NCBI RefSeq assembly: GCF_001559775.1
Contig: NZ_LOHX01000152.1
Coordinates: forward strand, 89,967-153,966
Length of the DNA: 64,000 nt
Direction of reading: 5' to 3'
Source: Streptobacillus felis
GTDB lineage: Bacteria; Fusobacteriota; Fusobacteriia; Fusobacteriales; Leptotrichiaceae
The translations under genes and the position numbers were made by a program. Shown here piece by piece: positions 27,591 to 37,271 of the stretch (its first letter is position 1; each line of letters starts with the position of its first letter). The notes beneath the pieces were generated by a model, which saw only the letters and a list, made by a program, of their open reading frames with translations, was not told where the DNA came from and searched no databases.

Positions 27591-28220
27591 ATGATACAAA
27601 ATTTTGAAAATTCTAGTATTTATGCTAGAGAATTGTTTAAACTTGATGAGAAAAAGAAAAATTTAGAAAAAATTGCTCTTGAAAATAATATACCAATTAT
27701 TACAAGAGAAGTATTAAAATATATGCTTTTTTTAGCAAAAAATATTAATGCAAAGAATATATTAGAAATTGGAACTGCAACTGGGTTTTCTAGTATTTTT
27801 TTAGCTGAAATTTCTAAAGAAAATAATGGAAAGTTAACTACAATAGAAATTGATGAGGAAAGATATATAGAAGCTAATAAAAATTTTGTAAACTTCAATC
27901 TAACTAAATATATTGAAAGTATTAATGATGATGCATTAAATATTTTACCAAATTTAAACAAGGAATTTGATTTTATTTTTATAGATGCATCTAAAAGTAA
28001 ATATGAGTTATTCTTTGATTATTCATTTAAGTTATTAAAAAATGGTGGAATAATATTCATAGATAATTTAATGTTTAGAGGATATGTAGCTGAAAATGAA
28101 GCACCAAAAAGATATAAGACTTTGGTAAAAAATCTTAAACACTTTATAAATAATTTAAATGAAAAATATAATTTTACGTTATTGCCTTTTGGTGATGGTG
28201 TAGGTGTAGTAATAAAATAA
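27591..28220 (+). CDS. SAM-dependent O-methyltransferase (class I, COMT-like)
   Basis: Motif I (LEIGTATGFSSIFLAE), the acidic SAM-ribose residue in TIEIDEER and the FIFIDASKSKYELFFD motif place this with the small bacterial O-methyltransferases. In this family a metal-dependent methyltransferase acts on a hydroxyl group; some members modify tRNA (TrmR, at 5-hydroxyuridine) and others small molecules. The 209-residue length fits both. The ATG at 27591 follows AAAGGGA. It abuts the GHL10 gene. I cannot choose the substrate, though the RNA-modification content of the window makes TrmR a fair guess. Confidence 0.85.
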   Translation: MIQNFENSSIYARELFKLDEKKKNLEKIALENNIPIITREVLKYMLFLAKNINAKNILEIGTATGFSSIFLAEISKENNGKLTTIEIDEERYIEANKNFVNFNLTKYIESINDDALNILPNLNKEFDFIFIDASKSKYELFFDYSFKLLKNGGIIFIDNLMFRGYVAENEAPKRYKTLVKNLKHFINNLNEKYNFTLLPFGDGVGVVIK

Positions 28221-28231
28221 TGGAGGTAAAA

Positions 28232-29551
28232 ATGAAAAAATTATTAATGGGTATAGCTTTTGTAAGCTTTTTAATTTCTTGTTCTTCAGTAGTAGAGAAG
28301 GTAGATATATATAAAGATTATCAACCTAAATATGAATTAGGTGAAAAGAAAAATGTAGAAGAAGAAATTAAAATAACATCTAAAACTACTAATGAGGAAA
28401 TCCTAAATAGTGAAAAATTAAGTACAGTAATATTTAACAGAGAAAATAGAAAAATAAATAAAAATCTAAAGGGAGTTTGGGCAGCGTCAGTAATTAATTT
28501 AGACTTCCCTAAAACTACTTCTGCAGAAGATCAAAAAAGAGAAATTGATGAAATGATGGATAATATTAAAAAATGGGGATTGAATGCAGTTTTTTTCCAT
28601 GTAAGACCATCTGCAGATGCACTATATGAATCTGAATTTGAACCTTGGTCTATATATTTAACTGGAGTTCAAAATAAATATCCTGGATATGATCCACTTG
28701 AATATGCTGTTAACTCTGCTCACAAAAGAGGAATTGAATTACATGCATGGATAAATCCATATAGAGCATCTATGACTACAGATTTAACACAACTTTCAGA
28801 TAAAAGTATTGTTAAAAGAAAACCAGAATGGATATTTGAATATGAAGGAAAATACTATATGAATCCTGGAAATCCTGAAGTGGTTAATTATGTTTCTAAT
28901 GCAATCGAAGAGATAGTTGAAAAATATGACATTGATGGATTACATTTAGATGACTATTTTTATCCATATCCATCAGCAACTGCAAAAATGGGAGATAATG
29001 TAGATCAAAAAGAATTTGATACTTATGGTAAAGGATATAATACTAGAGGAGAATGGAGACGTGATAATGTTAATAATATGATTAAGAATTTATCTGTTTC
29101 AGTACATAAAATAAAACCAAATTTATCATTTGGAGTAAGTCCATTTGGTATATGGAGAAATATAGATAATGATATGAGAGGATCTAAAACAAAAGGATTA
29201 CAAAGTTATGATTCACTTTATGCTGATAGTTTAAAATGGATGAAAGAAGGATGGGTTGACTATATAGCACCTCAAATATATTGGAATATTGGTTTTGAAA
29301 AAGCAGACTATGAAGAATTAGTTAAATGGTGGGCAGAAAAATCAAAAGAAACTAATACTCCTTTATATGTTGGACATGGTATTTATAAATATTTAGAAAA
29401 TAATCCATGGAAAGATCCAAATGAAGTAGAAAAACAATTAAAATTCAACGAAAATTTTGATGCTGTAAATGGTTCTATATTCTTTAGATACGGAACATTA
29501 TTAGAAAATCCATCTAATATATTAAAGCAAATAGAGGATAATTTAAAATAA
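28232..29551 (+). CDS. GHL10-family lipoprotein (glycoside hydrolase-like, DUF187)
   Basis: A lipoprotein signal (MKKLLMGIAFVSFLISC) carries a lipobox LISC, so the protein is exported and lipid-anchored. The domain from about residue 85 matches GHL10/DUF187: LKGVWAASVIN, FFHVRPSADALYES, HAWINPYRASM, DGLHLDDYFYPYP and YWNIGFEKADYEELVKWWA. These proteins have a TIM-barrel fold related to glycosidases; some are implicated in cell-wall or polysaccharide turnover, but substrates are mostly unknown. The ATG at 28232 follows GGAGG. Product 439 aa. Confidence 0.88.
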   Translation: MKKLLMGIAFVSFLISCSSVVEKVDIYKDYQPKYELGEKKNVEEEIKITSKTTNEEILNSEKLSTVIFNRENRKINKNLKGVWAASVINLDFPKTTSAEDQKREIDEMMDNIKKWGLNAVFFHVRPSADALYESEFEPWSIYLTGVQNKYPGYDPLEYAVNSAHKRGIELHAWINPYRASMTTDLTQLSDKSIVKRKPEWIFEYEGKYYMNPGNPEVVNYVSNAIEEIVEKYDIDGLHLDDYFYPYPSATAKMGDNVDQKEFDTYGKGYNTRGEWRRDNVNNMIKNLSVSVHKIKPNLSFGVSPFGIWRNIDNDMRGSKTKGLQSYDSLYADSLKWMKEGWVDYIAPQIYWNIGFEKADYEELVKWWAEKSKETNTPLYVGHGIYKYLENNPWKDPNEVEKQLKFNENFDAVNGSIFFRYGTLLENPSNILKQIEDNLK

Positions 29552-29562
29552 GGAAGTAAAAA

Positions 29563-31539
29563 ATGGAATTTAAATTACATTCAGAATATAAGCCTACAGG
29601 AGATCAGCCTAAAGCTATAAAACAGGTAGTTGAAAATATAAAAAATGGTATAAGTGATCAAATAATATTAGGTGTTACAGGGAGTGGAAAAACATTTACT
29701 ATAGCAAATATTATTAATGAACTTAATAAACCTGCATTAATAATGGCACCAAATAAAATTTTGGCAGCACAGTTATATAATGAATATAAACAATTTTTTC
29801 CTGAAAACGCAGTAGAATATTTTGTTTCATATTATGATTACTATCAGCCTGAAGCATACATACAGTCTACTGATACATATATTGAAAAAGATTCAGCAAT
29901 AAATGAAGAAATTGACAAATTAACACATGCGGCAACTGCAGCCTTATTAAATAGAAAAGATGTAATTGTTATTGCATCTGTTTCAGCAATTTATGGTCTA
30001 GGTTCTCCTAATTCTTATTCTGATAGAAGTATATACATAGATGTAGATTTAAATGGTATAGAAAGAAAAGAATTGATAAAATCATTACTCTCATTAAGAT
30101 ATGAAAGAAATGATATGATACTTGAAAGAGCCAAGTTTAGGGTTAAGGGTGATGTTATTGATGTTTACCCTATATATCAAGATACAGTATATAGATTTGA
30201 GTTCTTTGATGATGAACTAGAGAAAATTTCAGAACTTAATACTTTAACATATAAAAAAGTTAGAGATATTAAAAGACTTAATTTAATGCCTGCGACTCAT
30301 TATTTATCTGAAGTAGATACTAATACATTGGTGCAAAATATTAGAGAAGAAATGAATGAAAGAATTAAGTATTTTGAAGATAGATTACAACTTGTAGAAG
30401 CACAAAGAATTAAGCAAAGAACTGAATATGATTTAGAAATGATAAGAGAAATAGGATATTGTAAGGGTATGGAGAATTATTCAAGATATTTAACTGGAAA
30501 GAAAGTTGGAGAAGCTCCTTACACATTATTAGACTATTTCCCTGAGCCACCAGTAGTATTTTTAGATGAATCACATATAATGGTTCCACAAATAGGTGGT
30601 ATGTCTAATGGTGATAGAAGTAGAAAAGAAATGTTAGTTAATCATGGATTTAGATTACCAAGTGCTTTGGATAATAGACCTCTAAGGCATGAAGAATTTT
30701 TCAATAAAGTAGAACAGGTAGTTTATGTTTCTGCAACACCTAGCGATTATGAAATTAATGAATCTAACGGTGAAATTATTGAATTACTTGTTAGACCTAC
30801 GGGTATAGTTGAACCTAGTATAGAAATTAGACCAACAAAAAACCAAGTAGATAATCTTATGGATGATATAAATGAAAGAGTATCAAAGGGTGAAAGAATT
30901 TTAGTTACAACTTTAACTAAAAAGATGGCTGAAGAGTTAACAGAATATTATTTAAGTTATGGAATAAAAGTTAAATATATGCATTCTGAGATTTCAACTA
31001 TAGATAGGGTTGAAATTGTAAAAGGATTAAGAAACGGAGAATTTGATGTTTTAGTTGGTATTAATTTATTAAGAGAAGGATTGGATTTACCAGAGGTTTC
31101 TTTAGTAGCTATCCTTGAAGCAGATAAAGAAGGATTTTTAAGATCGAGAAGATCTTTAATTCAAACTATGGGAAGAGCTGCAAGAAATGTAAATGGTCAT
31201 GTAATACTATATGCTGATAAGATTACTAAATCTATGAAAGAGGCGATAGATGAGGTAAATAGAAGACGTGAAGTACAATTAAAATATAATGATGACAATA
31301 ATATCATTCCAAAAAATGTAAAAGCACATATTACAGAATCTTTATTAGAATATAGTGATGAAAATGAAGATAAGGTAATAAATAAAATTGAATTTAAATC
31401 AGTTAAAGATTTAGAGAAAGAAATAAAAAAAGTAGAAACAGAAATGAAAAAGTTAGCTGAAAACTTCCAGTATGAATATGCTATAGAAAAACGTAATAGA
31501 TTAAATGAATTGAAAAAAATGTTGATGGAGGTAATGTAA
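29563..31539 (+). CDS. uvrB: Excinuclease ABC subunit B
   Basis: UvrB is the damage-verifying helicase-like subunit of nucleotide excision repair. The 658-residue protein has Walker A GVTGSGKT (37-44) and the beta-hairpin region YYDYYQPEAYIQSTDTYIEK. FLDESHIMVPQ is motif II, with LVGINLLREGLDLPEVSLV and QTMGRAARN further on. The C-terminal UVR domain that binds UvrC (EKEIKKVETEMKKLAENFQY) is present. Full length. It is followed directly by the ArsC-like gene. Confidence 0.97.
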   Translation: MEFKLHSEYKPTGDQPKAIKQVVENIKNGISDQIILGVTGSGKTFTIANIINELNKPALIMAPNKILAAQLYNEYKQFFPENAVEYFVSYYDYYQPEAYIQSTDTYIEKDSAINEEIDKLTHAATAALLNRKDVIVIASVSAIYGLGSPNSYSDRSIYIDVDLNGIERKELIKSLLSLRYERNDMILERAKFRVKGDVIDVYPIYQDTVYRFEFFDDELEKISELNTLTYKKVRDIKRLNLMPATHYLSEVDTNTLVQNIREEMNERIKYFEDRLQLVEAQRIKQRTEYDLEMIREIGYCKGMENYSRYLTGKKVGEAPYTLLDYFPEPPVVFLDESHIMVPQIGGMSNGDRSRKEMLVNHGFRLPSALDNRPLRHEEFFNKVEQVVYVSATPSDYEINESNGEIIELLVRPTGIVEPSIEIRPTKNQVDNLMDDINERVSKGERILVTTLTKKMAEELTEYYLSYGIKVKYMHSEISTIDRVEIVKGLRNGEFDVLVGINLLREGLDLPEVSLVAILEADKEGFLRSRRSLIQTMGRAARNVNGHVILYADKITKSMKEAIDEVNRRREVQLKYNDDNNIIPKNVKAHITESLLEYSDENEDKVINKIEFKSVKDLEKEIKKVETEMKKLAENFQYEYAIEKRNRLNELKKMLMEVM

Positions 31540-31884
31540 TTGAAGTTAATATGTTATCCAAAATGTAGTACATGTCAAAAAGCACAAAAACATTTAGAAT
31601 CTAAAAAACTTGTTTTTGAAAAGAGACATATAGTTGAAGAAAAATTAAGCATGGAAGAATTAAAAGAAATATATGAAAAATCAGGATTGGATATAAAAAA
31701 AATGTTCAATACTAGTGGGAATATGTATAAAGAGTTAAATTTAAAGGATAGATTAAACACTATGACTTTAGAAGAAAAGTTAGAACTGTTATCAACTAAT
31801 GGCATGTTAGTAAAAAGACCTATATTATTATTTAGAGATAATGTAATAATAGGTTATGATGAAGAAAAATATAATAATATTTAG
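31540..31884 (+). CDS. ArsC/Spx-family thioredoxin-fold protein, TTG start
   Basis: This 114-residue protein has the redox pair C9-S-T-C12 and the family core (FNTSGNMYKELNLKD, LLSTNGMLVKRPILLF). It could be a YffB/arsenate-reductase-like thiol enzyme or an Spx-type regulator; the C-x-x-C is compatible with Spx and similar proteins. I cannot choose. The start is TTG at 31540, directly after the uvrB stop, with GGAGG (31527-31531) upstream. It ends 8 nt before xseA. Confidence 0.85.
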   Translation: MKLICYPKCSTCQKAQKHLESKKLVFEKRHIVEEKLSMEELKEIYEKSGLDIKKMFNTSGNMYKELNLKDRLNTMTLEEKLELLSTNGMLVKRPILLFRDNVIIGYDEEKYNNI

Positions 31885-31892
31885 GAGTATTA

Positions 31893-33221
31893 ATGAATAA
31901 AGTATTAACAGTATCGGAAATAGGAGAAATCTTAGAAAGAACATTTAACCAGTTATTTTTAGATGCATATGAAATTGAAGGAGAAATTTCAAATATCACT
32001 TATCAAAATACAGGACATCTTTATTTTACATTAAAGGATAAAAATGCACAAATAAAATGTGCAGTTTTCAGATATAAAGACAAGGGTATTATAAGAGATT
32101 TAAAAGATGGTGAAAAAATACAGGTTAAGGGAACTGTTAGTTTCTATAAACCTGGTGGTTCTGTTACTTTTAAAGTAACTAAATTACAAAGATTAGATTT
32201 GTTAGGTAAATTACATCAAGAATTAGAAAAACTTAAATTAAAATACTATGAAATGGGATATTTTGACGAAAACAAAAAAAAACCTATACCAAGAATAGTT
32301 AAGAGATTAGGTGTAATAACTTCACAAACTGGAGCTGCTATTCAAGATATAATAAATACTACACATAATAGAGATAAATATGTAGATATATTTCTTTATC
32401 CGGTAAAGGTGCAGGGTGAAGGTTCAAAAGAAGAAATCTCTAATGCTTTAAATTATTTCAATGATAATCAAGAAATATATAATTTAGATGCAATAATTGT
32501 AGGTCGTGGTGGTGGATCTATTGAAGATTTATGGTCTTTTAACGAAAAAGAAGTGGTTGAGGCTATATATAATTCAAAAATATTTGTAGTATCTGCAGTA
32601 GGACATGAAACAGATACACTTTTATCAGATTATGTTGCAGATTTAAGAGCTTCAACACCTACGCAGGCAGCAGAAAAAATAATAAAGAAATTAGAAGATG
32701 AAGAAAATACTTTAAAAACGTTTGAATATAAGATAAATAAAAGTTTAGAGAATAAATATAAAGTATTGAAAAATGAAATATTAAGTATTAAAAATTCATA
32801 TATAATTAGAAAATTTGATGAAAGAATAAGTGAAAAAAGAATTATTTTATCTGATTTAGAAGATAAATTGATACAAAAATTAGAATATAAGTTTGAAAAG
32901 GTTAAGAATAATTTTGATAATATTAAATTGAAAATTAATATAAATAATGTCTATACAAAAATTGAGATGTTAAAGAACATGATAAATAATGAAAAAGTAA
33001 ATTTAATTAAAAATATGAATATTAAAATTGAAAAGAAAAAGAATGAATTAGAGAATTTAAGATTAATTACGTCAAAGCATTCTAATGAAGATATACTTAA
33101 GAAAGGCTATACTATAACTACATATAAAGGTAAAGTAGTAAAGAGAAGTATAGATCTTTCTAAAGGAAGTAAAATTGAAACTATGTTTCTTGATGGATGT
33201 GTTGAAAGTAAAGTTGAATAG
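31893..33221 (+). CDS. xseA: Exodeoxyribonuclease VII large subunit
   Basis: XseA is the catalytic subunit of exonuclease VII, which degrades single-stranded DNA. The OB-fold domain (residues 5-100, EGEISNITYQNTGHLYFTLK) precedes the catalytic domain (GVITSQTGAAIQDI, GRGGGSIEDLWSFNE, SAVGHETDTLLSDYVAD). Then comes a long coiled coil, ending in a beta-rich tail. At 442 aa it is normal. The small subunit gene xseB is not beside it. The adjoining uvrB and smc make this a DNA-maintenance run. Confidence 0.95.
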   Translation: MNKVLTVSEIGEILERTFNQLFLDAYEIEGEISNITYQNTGHLYFTLKDKNAQIKCAVFRYKDKGIIRDLKDGEKIQVKGTVSFYKPGGSVTFKVTKLQRLDLLGKLHQELEKLKLKYYEMGYFDENKKKPIPRIVKRLGVITSQTGAAIQDIINTTHNRDKYVDIFLYPVKVQGEGSKEEISNALNYFNDNQEIYNLDAIIVGRGGGSIEDLWSFNEKEVVEAIYNSKIFVVSAVGHETDTLLSDYVADLRASTPTQAAEKIIKKLEDEENTLKTFEYKINKSLENKYKVLKNEILSIKNSYIIRKFDERISEKRIILSDLEDKLIQKLEYKFEKVKNNFDNIKLKININNVYTKIEMLKNMINNEKVNLIKNMNIKIEKKKNELENLRLITSKHSNEDILKKGYTITTYKGKVVKRSIDLSKGSKIETMFLDGCVESKVE

Positions 33222-33229
33222 GAGGTATT

Positions 33230-33709
33230 ATGAAAAGAGAAAATTATTTATCTTGGGATGAATATTTTATGGGAATTGCTTTTTTATCAGCTAATAGAAG
33301 TAAGGATCCTGTTACTCAAGTTGGTGCTTGTATAGTAAAAGACAGTAAAATTGTAGGAATAGGATATAATGGATTTCCTATGGGATCTAGTGATGATGAA
33401 ATACCTTGGGGTAAAGAAGGTGATTTTTTAAATACTAAATATGCATATGTAGTACATGCTGAATTAAATGCAATACTAAATAGCAATAGAGATCTTAAAG
33501 GTTCAACAATTTATGTGACACATTTTCCTTGTAATGAATGTGCAAAAAGTATTATTCAAACAGGAATATCTAAAGTAGTGTTTTATTCTGATAAACATAA
33601 GGATAAAGACAGTAGTATAGCATCAAGAAGAATGCTTAATAATGCTGGTATAGAAATAGTTAAATTAGAATTAGGTATAGATGAATTAGTTATAAAATTT
33701 AAAGATTAA
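33230..33709 (+). CDS. dCMP deaminase (ComEB-type)
   Basis: Deoxycytidylate deaminase feeds dUMP for thymidylate synthesis. The zinc site is H76-A-E78 in VHAELNAI with C101 and C104 in PCNEC. YNGFPMGSSDDEIPWG near residue 45 is typical of dCMP deaminases. The 159-residue length fits. It sits between xseA and smc with short gaps, presumably in one operon. Confidence 0.92.
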   Translation: MKRENYLSWDEYFMGIAFLSANRSKDPVTQVGACIVKDSKIVGIGYNGFPMGSSDDEIPWGKEGDFLNTKYAYVVHAELNAILNSNRDLKGSTIYVTHFPCNECAKSIIQTGISKVVFYSDKHKDKDSSIASRRMLNNAGIEIVKLELGIDELVIKFKD

Positions 33710-33720
33710 GAGGATAAAAA

Positions 33721-36700
33721 ATGTATTTAAAGGCGTTAGAAATAAATGGATTTAAGTCTTTTTCAACTAAGACAGTAATAGATTTTACTCAAGGAATTAC
33801 ATCTATTGTTGGCCCTAATGGGAGTGGTAAAAGTAATATATTAGATGCAATACTATGGGTATTGGGAGAACAAAGCTATAAAAACATACGTGCTTCTATG
33901 AGTAGTGATGTAATTTTTTCTGGTGGAAAAAATAAAAAACATGCAAATAGTGCAGAAGTAAGCTTATTAATAGATAATGAAGATAGATATTTAGACTATG
34001 AAGCTGATGATGTAAAGATAACTAGAAGAATCTATAGAAATGGTGAAGGTGAATATTTAATTAATAATAAAAAATCAAGATTAAAAGATATTCATAATCT
34101 TTTCATGGATACAGGTATTGGTAAACAAGCTTATTCTATTATAGGACAAGGTAGAGTAGAAAGAATAATTGGTTCTAATCCAAAAGAAATAAGAGAAATA
34201 CTTGAAGAAGCAGCTGGAACTAAAAGAGCTAAGTTAGAAAAAGATGATGCTTTAAAAAAATTATCAAATGTACAGGTTGAATTAGAAAAAATTACTTATG
34301 TAGAAAGAGAATTAGAACAAAGAGTAAAAAGATTAAAAGAAGAATCTGAAAAAGCAGGGCTATATAATAGTTTAGTCCATCAAATTAATGTCAATAAATA
34401 TATGCTTTATGAATTTAATATTAACAAAATTGAAGTAGAACAAAATTTACTTATATTAGAAAAAGAAGCAAATAGTAAAAAAATTGAAAATATTCAAGAA
34501 AATCTTGAAAAAGAAAATGAAAAATTAAAGGAGACTTCAATAAAGAAAAATGAGATGATACATCTTATTGAAGTAGAAAAAAATAAATTAACATTAATAT
34601 TTAATGAATTAGATGTTTTAAAAGAAGAGTTAAACTCAATATTATTAGAAAAATCAAATTATGAAGTAAAACTTGCTGAGAAGTTATTAATAAAAGATAA
34701 ATTGTTAAGTGATGAGAAGATTTATGATGATAAAATAAAGGTAGAAAATAAAGAAATTAATCATTTAAATAAGGACTATATTAAGAAAAAAGATTCTATA
34801 GATAATTTAAAAGAAAAAATAGAATATTTAACGAAATTACGTAATGAAATAGAAGAAAAATTATCAATTCATGAAAAAACTATAAACGAAATTGAAATGA
34901 AAAGATATAGATTAAGAGGAGAAAACGAAGATTTAGATAGAAAAAATAAATTGACTGAAAATAATAAAATTAAATTGGAAGAAGAAAAAAATAACATCTT
35001 ACTTAATTTAAAAAAGGTTAAATTGGAATTTGATGCCTTAAAGAATAGAGAGAGTAATCATGAAAAGTCTAATAAAAGTATTATAGATAAACAAAAAAAA
35101 TATACAGAAGAGATTTCTATTTTAGATAAAGAAAGAAAAATTCTAAATAATGAAAGTCAAAAAATAATATTTGAAAAAGAATCTAAATTATCTAAATTCG
35201 AATCTATACAAAAAACTTTAGATGATAATGTATTTTTAAATGCTTCAAGTAAGTTTATTCTAGATAATTTTAAGGATGATAATAATGTTATTAATACAGT
35301 ATCAAATCTTTTGGATATACCAGAAAAGTATCTTACAGCTATTTCGGTATTAGTAGGTTTTAGTCTAAATGATATAGTAATTAAAAGAGCAAGTGAAAGT
35401 AAAAAATATATAACTGAATTGAAAAATAAAAAGATAGGAACAATATCTTTTTTACCTTTAGATAATATCAAGACTTTTTCAAAAATCACTAAATTACCAG
35501 AAGGTGATGGTGTAATTGATTTTGCAAGAAATGTTGTGAAAATAAAAAACTCTGAATATGATAAAGTTTTAGATTTCATATTTTCAAATGCTTTAATAGT
35601 TGAAGATATAGACATAGCGAATAAATTAATAAAAAATGGATTTAGTGACAGAGTAATTACTTTAGATGGAGATCTTGTTACTGCAAGAGGTAGAATATCT
35701 GGCGGATACAAAAAAAATAAAGTAGATTTAACGTTAAGTAAAAAAGATGAATTAAGAACTATAAAAAGAGATATGGAGTTATTGGATAAAAAGAAAAAAG
35801 AAATTGACGATAAATACAAAAATATCTTAGAAAAAATTGAAGATTTTGAAGAAAAGTTAAGCAATGAAAATGAAAAAGTTAATAAATATAAGTTAGAATA
35901 TAACGATATTAAATATTTAATAGATATGAAAAACAATGAAATTTCTAGTTTAGAAAGAAAAATAGATACTATAGATTATGAAATTAAAGATAGCAACTTA
36001 ATTATTATTGAAAATACAAATAAAATTGATAAAAACATTCAAGAAATTGATCAATCTATTAATATTATTGAAGAAATATATAGTGAAAGAGAAAGTTTAG
36101 AATTTAAATTAGGTGAAATAGAAGATGTTGATAGACATCAAACTAAATTACATAATATGTTAGTTGAATTTGCAGTAATTAACGAAAAATTAAATAATAA
36201 AAATAAAACAAAAGATGAATTAAAACTAATGTATAATAAAATCAGAAAAGATTTAAATGAAATAGATATCTTTGAACATAATAAAGATGAATTGTTTAGT
36301 AATTTTAATGTAAATATTTTAGAAAAAAATGTTAGAATAGAAAATATTACTAAGGATAGAGATATCTTAAATGAAAGTATAAAAAATAATGAAGTTATGT
36401 TAAAGTCTATAGAGAAAAACGAAGTTGATCATTTTAACAAGATTAGTGAATTAGAAAAAGAAACTATAAAAATGATTAATATAGTTGAAAAATTATCTGA
36501 AAATATTGGTAGAAATTCAAATGAGTTAGAAAACTTAAATGAAAAGATGGAAGAATTACATGAAAGTAAAGAAAGTATACTTAATGATTTTAACTATAAC
36601 AAACTTGAAGAAGATAGAGTTAGTCAGGTAAAATCAAATATAACTAGGTTAGAGAATAAAAAAGAAAATATTGGTAGTGTAAATTTAGCATCTATAGATG

Positions 36701-37263
36701 AATATAATTTTGAAAATGAAAGATATATGGTATTAGTTAATCAGAAACAAGATTTAGAAAATAGTTCAAATTCAATAAAAAATCTTATTTCAAATATTGA
36801 AAATGATATGATAACTAAATTTACCTATGCTTTAAATGAAATAAAAAATAATTTTAAATATATGTGTAATGAAATTTTTTATGGTGCAAAGGCAGATATA
36901 AAGTTAACAGATCCTGATAATATATTAAATACTGGTTTAGAACTAAGTGTAAAATATAAGAATAAACCTGAACAAACATTAATGTTACTTTCAGGAGGAG
37001 AGAAATCAATGTTAGCTGTTTCGTTTATAATGGCAATATTTATGTTTAAACCTTCACCGTTTACTTTCTTTGATGAAATAGAGGCAGCTTTAGATGAAGC
37101 TAATACAAAGAAAATAATAGAGTTATTAAGAAGATTTATAGATAAGTCACAATTTATTTTAATTACACATAATAAAGAAACTATGAAAGGTTCAGATAGA
37201 TTATATGGTGTAACTATGAATAAAGAAATAGGAGAATCTAAAATAGTTTCTGTAGATATTTAG
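33721..37263 (+). CDS. smc: Chromosome segregation protein SMC
   Basis: SMC forms the condensin ATPase that organises the chromosome. The 1180-residue protein has an N-terminal Walker A GPNGSGKS (31-38) and long coiled coils to about residue 505. The hinge follows (about 505-660, FKDDNNVINTVSNLLDIPEKYL onwards; GDLVTARGRISGG), then a returning coiled coil. The C-terminal signature is LSGGEKS (about 1090-1096) with Walker B FTFFDEIEAALDEAN. Lysine- and asparagine-rich coils reflect the base composition. The partner genes scpA and scpB are not in this window. Confidence 0.97.
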   Translation: MYLKALEINGFKSFSTKTVIDFTQGITSIVGPNGSGKSNILDAILWVLGEQSYKNIRASMSSDVIFSGGKNKKHANSAEVSLLIDNEDRYLDYEADDVKITRRIYRNGEGEYLINNKKSRLKDIHNLFMDTGIGKQAYSIIGQGRVERIIGSNPKEIREILEEAAGTKRAKLEKDDALKKLSNVQVELEKITYVERELEQRVKRLKEESEKAGLYNSLVHQINVNKYMLYEFNINKIEVEQNLLILEKEANSKKIENIQENLEKENEKLKETSIKKNEMIHLIEVEKNKLTLIFNELDVLKEELNSILLEKSNYEVKLAEKLLIKDKLLSDEKIYDDKIKVENKEINHLNKDYIKKKDSIDNLKEKIEYLTKLRNEIEEKLSIHEKTINEIEMKRYRLRGENEDLDRKNKLTENNKIKLEEEKNNILLNLKKVKLEFDALKNRESNHEKSNKSIIDKQKKYTEEISILDKERKILNNESQKIIFEKESKLSKFESIQKTLDDNVFLNASSKFILDNFKDDNNVINTVSNLLDIPEKYLTAISVLVGFSLNDIVIKRASESKKYITELKNKKIGTISFLPLDNIKTFSKITKLPEGDGVIDFARNVVKIKNSEYDKVLDFIFSNALIVEDIDIANKLIKNGFSDRVITLDGDLVTARGRISGGYKKNKVDLTLSKKDELRTIKRDMELLDKKKKEIDDKYKNILEKIEDFEEKLSNENEKVNKYKLEYNDIKYLIDMKNNEISSLERKIDTIDYEIKDSNLIIIENTNKIDKNIQEIDQSINIIEEIYSERESLEFKLGEIEDVDRHQTKLHNMLVEFAVINEKLNNKNKTKDELKLMYNKIRKDLNEIDIFEHNKDELFSNFNVNILEKNVRIENITKDRDILNESIKNNEVMLKSIEKNEVDHFNKISELEKETIKMINIVEKLSENIGRNSNELENLNEKMEELHESKESILNDFNYNKLEEDRVSQVKSNITRLENKKENIGSVNLASIDEYNFENERYMVLVNQKQDLENSSNSIKNLISNIENDMITKFTYALNEIKNNFKYMCNEIFYGAKADIKLTDPDNILNTGLELSVKYKNKPEQTLMLLSGGEKSMLAVSFIMAIFMFKPSPFTFFDEIEAALDEANTKKIIELLRRFIDKSQFILITHNKETMKGSDRLYGVTMNKEIGESKIVSVDI

Positions 37264-37271
37264 GAGGAAAA

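Noticed and set aside
35157..35936. Minus-strand open frame of 259 codons inside smc
   Set aside because: It lies wholly within smc on the opposite strand, with composition of a reverse complement of coiled-coil codons and no ribosome binding site or family match.
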